Source: Candidatus Gastranaerophilales bacterium
GTDB lineage: Bacteria; Cyanobacteriota; Vampirovibrionia; Gastranaerophilales; Gastranaerophilaceae
NCBI GenBank assembly: GCA_900752845.1
Contig: CAADWU010000146.1
Coordinates: forward strand, 1 to 7,989
DNA: 7,989 nt
Reading direction: 5' to 3'
The notes below the pieces were generated by a model. It was not told the DNA's origin and did not search any database. It saw only the letters and a list, made by a program, of their open reading frames with translations. Below, one piece after another: positions 1-4,593 of this stretch. The first letter of the stretch is position 1. Each line of letters begins with the position of its first letter. A program made the position numbers and the translations under genes.

Positions 1-1181
1 AATATAAAGATGCGGAAATTAATATTAAATACCTGTCTGAAATTCTGTATGGGGTATTAAAAAGTGTATGTATTAACCTTGTACGCCTGTTTGAGTTTAA
101 CAGAGAATATGATGATGCTGTAAATTCAGTATTAACCTCTTTGAATATGCTAAATTCACAAAGAATTACACCTGCCAAATTAAAATCTCAAATAGAAAAA
201 TTAGCTGTCGTTGACATAGAATTACTAAAGCTTATAAACAGTATTCAAATAGAAAGCTACGGCGAAATAAGTAACACAGAAGTTTCCTATTCTACAAGGC
301 CGCATAAAGCAATAATGGTATCAGGCTCAAATTTATGCGACTTTGCTTCAGTTCTGGAGCAAACAAAAGATGAAGATATAGATGTTTATACTAACGGAAA
401 TCTTCTTGTTGCACATCTTTTCCCGCATTTTAGAGAATATAAAAATCTTCAAGGGCATTTCGGAAACGGAATTACAACTACAATTCTCGATTTTGCAACA
501 TTTCCCGGTGCTATTCTTTTGACAAAAAATGAAGCACAAAATATCGAATATTTATATAGAGGAAGATTATTTACAACAGACGAAATTGCCCCTAAAGGTG
601 TATCAAAAATCGAAAACAATGATTTTTTGCCCCTTATTGAGTCTGCAAAACAGGCAAAAGGCTTTGCTAAAGGTCAAAAAAGAGATTCTGAAATTATAGG
701 ATACGATGAAGATAAATTGAATGAACTTTTGGATAATATAGCCGACAATAAATATGAACATATTTTTATAATCGGCCTGTCTAATTTTTCTCCACAGCTT
801 AATGACTATTTTGAAAAATTCTTTTCATTAATGCCTAAAAATTCGGTTGCAATTTCTTTTTCGTATAATCCTGATAAAGATAACGTATTTACGATTAATT
901 TAGGAAATGATTATTCACTTTTGTACGGAGTTTTACATAAAATATTTACTAAAATTCCATTAACAGCGGATAATTTAACCTTATTTTTAACAAAATGCGA
1001 CATAAGTTCCCTCTCAAACATTATAAATTTAAAAAGCAGAGGAGCTAAAGACATTTATCTTTCAGATTGTCCTCCTATGGTCATAAATCCGACTGTTCTG
1101 AGGGCTTTCAGCAAGCTTTTTGATGTTCATACACTAACTACACCTAAACAGGATTTAGAAGCCATTCTAAAAGCCGATTAG
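1..1181 (+). CDS. Hybrid cluster protein (Hcp) homologue lacking the cluster ligands, 5' partial
   Basis: The frame is open from base 3 to the TAG at 1179-1181, so the gene begins upstream; a TTG at 141 is internal. About 392 residues are visible, matching the C-terminal two thirds of Hcp (hydroxylamine reductase/NO reductase, prismane family). Recognisable blocks are SYGEISNTEV, KAIMVSGSNL, DVYTNGNLLVAH, FPGAILLTKNE, GRLFTTDEIAPKGV and a C-terminal TTPKQDLEAIL. In classical Hcp the hybrid [4Fe-2O-2S] cluster is held by His, Glu, four Cys and Glu. Here the equivalent positions read Ser (327-329), Asn (399-401), Glu (531-533), Ser (780-782), Tyr (about 864), no Cys in the NLGNDYS region (about 897-917), and Asp (999-1001); the nearby conserved Lys is Ser. 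The fold therefore seems kept and the redox centre lost. The N-terminal region that carries the [4Fe-4S] cysteines lies outside the window. It ends two bases from the convergent gene on the other strand. Family assignment is confident; function is not. Confidence 0.85.
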   Translation, partial: YKDAEINIKYLSEILYGVLKSVCINLVRLFEFNREYDDAVNSVLTSLNMLNSQRITPAKLKSQIEKLAVVDIELLKLINSIQIESYGEISNTEVSYSTRPHKAIMVSGSNLCDFASVLEQTKDEDIDVYTNGNLLVAHLFPHFREYKNLQGHFGNGITTTILDFATFPGAILLTKNEAQNIEYLYRGRLFTTDEIAPKGVSKIENNDFLPLIESAKQAKGFAKGQKRDSEIIGYDEDKLNELLDNIADNKYEHIFIIGLSNFSPQLNDYFEKFFSLMPKNSVAISFSYNPDKDNVFTINLGNDYSLLYGVLHKIFTKIPLTADNLTLFLTKCDISSLSNIINLKSRGAKDIYLSDCPPMVINPTVLRAFSKLFDVHTLTTPKQDLEAILKAD

Positions 1182-1183
1182 TT

Positions 1184-1603
1184 TTACGCAAGTTTTGATA
1201 AAAGTCTTGATTTTTCTTCCATTATTTCACCAATAAGCATACTGTCATCGCCAAATAGTTTTTGGTGTAATTCGTGCTTAGGATTTGCCACACTTTCAAG
1301 CATATATATTTCCGTATCTGTTTTGAATTTGCCGTTAATGCGACTAACTATTTCATTACCGTTATTCAGATTTTTAATTACAACTGATTGAGGATTCTTG
1401 TCTTTATTAAATCTGATACCGTATTCAAGAAGTACACCTTTAAAAAATTCGGCTGTTTTATCCAGAGCTTCCCCTATTCTAAGTCCTTGAGGAGTACCTG
1501 CTGTATTCTCAATAAGATTAATTATTTCAGGTGTTTTTGTATATTTTGCTTGAAAAGCGGGGGTATCCCGAGTGTATGTATTATCAATTTTTTGTATTTT
1601 CAC
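1184..1603 (-). CDS. Unrecognised 139-aa protein with N-terminal FQAK motif
   Basis: I do not recognise a characterised family. The start is GTG at 1603, preceded by GGAGG four bases away. The ATG two bases upstream is in another frame and meets TGA immediately, so GTG decides the start. The protein is soluble and mostly helical in appearance, without cysteine, signal peptide or membrane segment. After a short polar N-terminus it has PAFQAKY (residues 15-21), a helical stretch at about 25-62, a basic beta-like section (residues 63-95, VVIKNLNNGNEIVSRINGKF) and a charged C-terminal helix (residues 105-139). Short proteins with an Asn-rich start followed by F-x-A-K seem familiar to me from Gastranaerophilales genomes, but that is memory, not proof. 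It lies downstream of the rpsG terminator with only about 30 bases between, and I find no good promoter there, so it may depend on read-through. Confidence 0.7.
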   Translation of the reverse strand: MKIQKIDNTYTRDTPAFQAKYTKTPEIINLIENTAGTPQGLRIGEALDKTAEFFKGVLLEYGIRFNKDKNPQSVVIKNLNNGNEIVSRINGKFKTDTEIYMLESVANPKHELHQKLFGDDSMLIGEIMEEKSRLLSKLA

Positions 1604-1635
1604 ATGTCCTCCAATGTATATTTATAAATTTACAT

Positions 1636-1664
1636 AAAAAAGGAACCCTTTTGAGGTTCCCCTT
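1636..1664 (-). terminator. Intrinsic terminator after rpsG
   Basis: Read on the minus strand, GGAACC (1660-1655) and GGTTCC (1647-1642) form a 6-bp stem with loop TCAAAAG, followed by six T (1641-1636). It sits just past the rpsG stop and marks the 3' end of the rpsL-rpsG transcript. On the plus strand the same hairpin is followed by CCTTTTATT, a weaker tail, so leftward termination is the main role. Confidence 0.85.
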
Positions 1665-1684
1665 TTATTGTTATATTAATAAAA

Positions 1685-2155
1685 TTAATATCTGTAGTGA
1701 GCAAAAGCTTTGTTAGCTTCAGCCATTTTATGGGTGTCTTCACGTTTTTTACATGCAGCACCTGAACCGTTTGAAGCATCGATTAATTCGTTAGTTAATT
1801 TATCGATGAATGATTTTCCACCGCGTTTTTTAGCAGCTTCGATTAACCAAGAAGAAGCAAGAGCAAAACCTCTGTCTGCTTTAACTTCGATAGGAACTTG
1901 GTAAGTTGAACCGCCGATACGTCTAGCTTTAACTTCTAGCAACGGAGTTGCGTTAGTCATAGCTTTTTGGAAAATTTCCATTGCTTTTTCGCTGGTTCTT
2001 TCTTCAATTCTGGTCATTGTAGAATAGAAGATTTTTTCAGCAATAGATTTTTTACCACGTCTCATAATACGGTTAATAAATTTAGATATATCAACGCTGT
2101 TGTATACCGGATCTGCTAAAGGTATTCTTTTAGCTGGTTTAGAACGTCTTGACAT
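1685..2155 (-). CDS. rpsG: 30S ribosomal protein S7
   Basis: S7 (uS7) is the primary assembly protein of the 30S head. It binds the 3' major domain of 16S rRNA and lies near the E site and mRNA exit. The protein has 156 residues, the usual bacterial length. It shows the basic N-terminus (MSRRSKPAKR), the RRIGGSTYQVPIEV beta-hairpin (about residues 78-91) that contacts RNA, and the typical C-terminus KKREDTHKMAEANKAFAHYRY (residues 136-156, shown here less its first Lys in most relatives). The ATG at 2155 shares one base with the rpsL stop (TAATG). Its strong AGGAGGT Shine-Dalgarno (2170-2164) lies inside the last rpsL codons, eight bases upstream, which favours translational coupling to rpsL. 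The next gene of the classical str operon, fusA, does not follow; a terminator does. Confidence 0.98.
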   Translation of the reverse strand: MSRRSKPAKRIPLADPVYNSVDISKFINRIMRRGKKSIAEKIFYSTMTRIEERTSEKAMEIFQKAMTNATPLLEVKARRIGGSTYQVPIEVKADRGFALASSWLIEAAKKRGGKSFIDKLTNELIDASNGSGAACKKREDTHKMAEANKAFAHYRY

Positions 2156-2541
2156 TATTTCTTACCTCCTTTAGCATTTTTCTTAGCACCGTATTTAGAT
2201 CTGCTTTGAGCTCTGTTAGCAACACCTGCAGTATCCAAAGTACCTCTTACGATGTGATATCTTACACCCGGAAGGTCTTTTACCCTGCCGCCTCTGATAA
2301 GAACAACACTGTGTTCTTGAAGGTTGTGACCGATACCCGGAATATATGAAGTAACTTCAAATCCGTTAGTTAATCTTACTCTGGCAACTTTTCTAAGAGC
2401 TGAGTTTGGTTTTTTAGGGGTTGTAGTGTAAACCCTTGTGCATACTCCACGTCTTTGAGGACAATCCATCAAAGCAGGAGATTTTGTTTTGTCTTTAAGC
2501 TTTTTACGTTCTGAACGTACAAGCTGGTTAATTGTAGGCAT
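2155..2541 (-). CDS. rpsL: 30S ribosomal protein S12
   Basis: S12 (uS12) lies at the decoding centre of the 30S subunit and influences accuracy. The 128-residue sequence is canonical throughout: MPTINQLVR start, CPQRRGVCTRVYT (residues 27-39), TPKKPNSALRK (41-51), GGRVKDLPGVRYH (84-96) and a basic Lys/Gly-rich tail. Lys43 and Lys88, common sites of streptomycin-resistance substitutions, are wild type, and Asp89, the residue methylthiolated by RimO where that enzyme exists, is present. The start at 2541 has AAAAGGAG six bases upstream. It is the first gene of a two-gene unit with rpsG, driven by the promoter at 2630-2658 through a leader of about 80 bases. Confidence 0.99.
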   Translation of the reverse strand: MPTINQLVRSERKKLKDKTKSPALMDCPQRRGVCTRVYTTTPKKPNSALRKVARVRLTNGFEVTSYIPGIGHNLQEHSVVLIRGGRVKDLPGVRYHIVRGTLDTAGVANRAQSRSKYGAKKNAKGGKK

Positions 2542-2570
2542 TTAATTCTCCTTTTGCTGTTTTTGTTAAC

Positions 2571-2624
2571 TACACTCTTGTCTTAACCGTCAAATCCAGC
2601 ACGAAAATTTCGGCTAAGCGTGTA
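2571..2624 (-). promoter_or_regulatory. Structured 5' leader of the rpsL-rpsG mRNA
   Basis: In the minus-strand RNA, CUUAGCCG (2618-2611) can pair over eight positions with CGGUUAAG (2589-2582), enclosing a 21-base loop. An outer five-pair helix, UACAC (2624-2620) with GUGUA (2575-2571), closes it across an asymmetric internal loop. One pair in the inner helix is G-U in this RNA but would be an A-C mismatch in the opposite transcript, which fits function as minus-strand RNA. The predicted transcription start (about 2623) falls at the foot of the structure, and the rpsL Shine-Dalgarno lies about 16 bases beyond it. Ribosomal protein operons often carry such autoregulatory leaders; assigning this one to S7 or S12 would be inference. 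Confidence 0.45.
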
Positions 2625-2629
2625 CTTCT

Positions 2630-2658
2630 ATTTAACAACGGGCATAATACATTGTCAA
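2630..2658 (-). promoter_or_regulatory. Sigma70-type promoter for rpsL-rpsG
   Basis: On the minus strand there is a perfect -35 TTGACA (2658-2653), a 17-base spacer and a -10 TTAAAT (2635-2630; 4 of 6). A start near 2623 would give a leader of about 80 bases. Its -35 lies only six bases from the -35 of the divergent promoter at 2665-2693. Confidence 0.7.
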
Positions 2659-2664
2659 CAGATA

Positions 2665-2693
2665 TTGTAAAAATGTTAAATATACTGTATAAT
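2665..2693 (+). promoter_or_regulatory. Promoter for the 217-aa membrane-anchored protein
   Basis: TTGTAA (2665-2670; 4 of 6), a 17-base spacer and a perfect TATAAT (2688-2693). A start near 2700 leaves a leader of only about nine bases, with the GAGG ribosome-binding site almost at the 5' end of the message. It is back to back with the rpsL promoter. Confidence 0.65.
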
Positions 2694-2708
2694 TTACTTG
2701 AGGTTGAT

Positions 2709-3362
2709 ATGAAAATAAACGGAAAAGTTCTTGAAACTATTAATTTTTTAATATGTCTAGGAATAATCATCGGCATAGCATACTATACAGGTTTTTTGAA
2801 AGAGTTTTCTTTAGACAGCCTGAACAGAGCTGTTAATACTATTGCTTCCGATATTACATCTAAAAAGACTTCTGCTACTCCCAAAAGAACAAAAGTAGCC
2901 TCTACAGAGTATAAAAATTATAAACCTATGTATATTCCGCCTGATATTATAAAAGCTTCATATCAAACACGTACTTGGACAAGAATTTTTAATTCCGATA
3001 AAAAAATAATCTTTTATATTTATTCTGAAAGTTCTGAGGGACCGTTGTCAAAAGATTTTCACTATGATATTTCAAATTATGTTTACAATAATTCAAGATA
3101 TTATAATATATCACCGTATTCTGAAAATGAATTTAATTCGGTAAGAGCGGGCGATATCGGTCCTGCAAAAATATGCGACAGTATTGCCGAATGTAATGAA
3201 GTCAGAAAAAAAGCAGCCGATTACTCTATGCTTGCAGAATTCTTTAAAAGATGCAGCAGAACAATGTGCATAATTAATCCTCAAAAAAATCAATATTATA
3301 TGCTTAGAAGCAGGGATTCAAGAAAAGCTGTACAAACATTAAATGATTTAAAAGGCTGGTAG
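2709..3362 (+). CDS. Membrane-anchored protein with a possible thioredoxin-like domain
   Basis: I do not recognise a named family. I chose ATG 2709 (217 aa), preceded by GAGG five bases away and just downstream of a TATAAT box. An earlier in-frame TTG at 2652 would place the promoter inside the gene. Residues 10-29 (start INFLICLGII) form one hydrophobic segment, a signal anchor, followed by a Ser/Thr/Lys-rich linker (about 48-70). The C-terminal domain (about 75-217) begins KKIIFYIYSESSEGPLSKDF, which resembles the first strand and helix of a thioredoxin fold, and ends with a strand-plus-helix (CIINPQKNQYYMLRSRD) like the last part of that fold. There is no CXXC; the equivalent spot reads SESSEGPL. 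Cysteines occur instead at 156, 162, 182 and 187. The domain probably faces the periplasm. The fold assignment is weak inference. The stop lies four bases from the leuD stop, tail to tail. Confidence 0.8.
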   Translation: MKINGKVLETINFLICLGIIIGIAYYTGFLKEFSLDSLNRAVNTIASDITSKKTSATPKRTKVASTEYKNYKPMYIPPDIIKASYQTRTWTRIFNSDKKIIFYIYSESSEGPLSKDFHYDISNYVYNNSRYYNISPYSENEFNSVRAGDIGPAKICDSIAECNEVRKKAADYSMLAEFFKRCSRTMCIINPQKNQYYMLRSRDSRKAVQTLNDLKGW

Positions 3363-3366
3363 TTGC

Positions 3367-3861
3367 CTATACAAGCTTAAAATCCCCGTTTTTCTTAATA
3401 TGTTCAACCAGACCGCCGTCTTCAAGAAGTTTTATCATGACAGGCGGAAGCGGTTCAATTTGCGTAATTGTACCGTTTGTGAGGTTTTTAAGCACACCGT
3501 TTTCGATATCCAAATCAAGTTCATCGCCTGCATCAATTGAATCCGTATCGCATTCTATTGCTAAAAGCCCGATGTTGATAGCGTTTCTGTAGAATATTCT
3601 TGCAAATGACTTTGCAATTACTGCTCCTACTCCTGCTATTTTGATAATTTGAGGAGCATGTTCTCTTGATGAACCTAAGCCGAAATTAGAACCTGCAACA
3701 ACAAAATCACCTTTTTTCATAGTACCTGCAAAATTCGGATCAGCATCTTCAAGCACATGCTTTGCAAATTCAGGCAAATTAGAACGTAAATGGAACAACC
3801 TGCCGGGTGCAATGTGATCTGTTGATATGTTATCTCCGAATTTAAAAGCTTTTCCCTTCAT
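3367..3861 (-). CDS. leuD: 3-isopropylmalate dehydratase small subunit (LeuD-type)
   Basis: This is the swivel-domain small subunit of the LeuCD/aconitase family. With the LeuC large subunit it isomerises 2- to 3-isopropylmalate in leucine synthesis; relatives act on citramalate or homoaconitate. Diagnostic blocks are FGDNISTDHIAPGRLF (residues 8-23), GSNFGLGSSREHAP (57-70) and FARIFYRNAINIGL (86-99). The length, 164 aa, fits the short archaeal/bacterial LeuD2 type. I chose ATG 3861 because MKGKAFKFGD is the usual family start and AAAGGG lies six bases upstream. An in-frame ATG at 3876 adds five residues but has no ribosome-binding site. The LeuC partner is not in the window, so leuD stands alone between unrelated genes. 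The substrate-determining loop after PGR reads LFHLRSN rather than the common YL-type, so leucine pathway specificity is likely but not certain. Confidence 0.9.
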   Translation of the reverse strand: MKGKAFKFGDNISTDHIAPGRLFHLRSNLPEFAKHVLEDADPNFAGTMKKGDFVVAGSNFGLGSSREHAPQIIKIAGVGAVIAKSFARIFYRNAINIGLLAIECDTDSIDAGDELDLDIENGVLKNLTNGTITQIEPLPPVMIKLLEDGGLVEHIKKNGDFKLV

Positions 3862-3910
3862 TTTTTGCCCTTTCATAAATTTTTGTAATTTTTCAGATTT
3901 GTCTTTTTTC

Positions 3911-3939
3911 TTGATTATACTACAAAATGATGTTATAAT
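3911..3939 (+). promoter_or_regulatory. Promoter for the histidine-phosphatase homologue
   Basis: TTGATT (3911-3916; 4 of 6), a 17-base spacer and a perfect TATAAT (3934-3939). A start near 3946 gives a leader of about 24 bases that holds AGAGG (3956-3960). The -35 overlaps the -10 of the opposing leuD promoter. Confidence 0.65.
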
Positions 3940-3942
3940 GAA
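3914..3942 (-). promoter_or_regulatory. Probable leuD promoter
   Basis: On the minus strand there is a perfect TATAAT (3919-3914) in the context TAGTATAAT. The best -35 at 17 bases is a poor TTCATT (3942-3937; 3 of 6). It covers the same bases as the plus-strand promoter. The start would be near 3907, giving a leader of about 45 bases to ATG 3861. Confidence 0.45.
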
Positions 3943-3969
3943 AAAAATTAGGTAAAGAGGTAAATAATA

Positions 3970-4593
3970 ATGTATTTTAACAGAAGATGCAAAATAACTT
4001 TTATATGTAACGGAGCAACGATATTCAGTGAGGATGACAGGTTTACGGATTCTGAAAACTATCCTCCTTTAAACGATGCAGGTCAGGAAGAAATTGAAAA
4101 AATTTGTGATTTTATAAGAAAAAGAGGAATTAAAAACAGCAAGATTTATTCATCTCCTGCTGTCCGCTCAAAACAAAGTGCTGAAATGGTTGCAAAAATC
4201 TATAAACAGGACTTTGAAGTTGTAGAAGACTTGCATCCGAGAAAATGCGGAAGCTTTAACGGGCTGACTTTTGAACAGGTACATGAAAAATATCCCGATG
4301 AGCTTGAAAAATTAATAAATTCTCCGGATATTGCAACTCCTGACGATGCAGAAAGCGTCTCTGATTTTATAAAAAGAGTTGAAATTTCTCTTAATAAAAT
4401 AATTGATGAAAATTTAGGCAGCAGAATAATTATAGTTACGCATAAAGACATTATTAAAGCGGCAATTTGTCTTGCTTTAGATATCCCTGCTACATCTTTG
4501 CACAGAATATATATTAAATCAGGAAGTGCAACTCAGATAAGTTATTATGAGAAATGGGCAAGTCTTGTATACTGTGACTATACACCTATTTAA
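3970..4593 (+). CDS. Histidine phosphatase superfamily homologue with lost catalytic RHG motif
   Basis: The 207-aa protein follows the layout of the phosphoglycerate-mutase-like histidine phosphatases. Matching landmarks are a first strand ITFI (9-12), LNDAGQEE (34-41) in place of LTxxGxxQ, SSPAVRSKQSAE (61-72) with the phosphate-binding Arg66, GSFNGLTFEQVHEKYP (94-109), DAESVSDFIKRV (126-137) and IIIVTHKD (153-160) with the second His158. The first motif, Arg-His-Gly in active enzymes, is Cys13-Asn14-Gly15 (codons TGT AAC GGA). The phospho-acceptor histidine is therefore absent. The acid residue usually found in the LxE position before the G-x-x-x-G-L-T block also appears replaced (DLHPRK). 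Loss of activity is inferred, and a binding or regulatory role is possible. The start has AGAGG nine bases upstream. Its last four bases overlap the end of the opposite radical SAM gene. Confidence 0.85.
   Translation: MYFNRRCKITFICNGATIFSEDDRFTDSENYPPLNDAGQEEIEKICDFIRKRGIKNSKIYSSPAVRSKQSAEMVAKIYKQDFEVVEDLHPRKCGSFNGLTFEQVHEKYPDELEKLINSPDIATPDDAESVSDFIKRVEISLNKIIDENLGSRIIIVTHKDIIKAAICLALDIPATSLHRIYIKSGSATQISYYEKWASLVYCDYTPI

Noticed and set aside
141..143. TTG as the start of the Hcp homologue
   Set aside because: The frame is open back to base 3 and the residues encoded there continue the Hcp-like helical region, so the TTG is internal.
1182..1215. A bidirectional terminator at the Hcp/139-aa gene junction
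   Set aside because: The AAGTTTTGATAAAAGT stretch looks palindromic at first sight but the arms are not reverse complements.
1604..1642. A promoter for the 139-aa gene between the rpsG terminator and GTG 1603
   Set aside because: TATAAA-like boxes occur, but no acceptable -35 lies at the right distance because the terminator hairpin occupies that place.
1388..1716. Plus-strand reading frames opposite the 139-aa gene and the rpsG end
   Set aside because: They cross the rpsG terminator, have Cys/Phe/Tyr-rich translations typical of antisense frames, and have no good ribosome-binding sites.
2645..2658. TATTAT directly after TTGACA as the rpsL -10
   Set aside because: The gap between the boxes is only three bases; the TTAAAT box at 17 bases is the workable partner.
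2652..2708. TTG at 2652 as the start of the membrane-anchored protein
   Set aside because: It would put the -35 and TATAAT boxes inside the gene; ATG 2709 has a proper GAGG site and begins directly before the membrane segment.
3862..3876. ATG at 3876 as the leuD start
   Set aside because: It has no Shine-Dalgarno and adds five residues not usual in the family; ATG 3861 has AAAGGG upstream. The longer form cannot be fully excluded.
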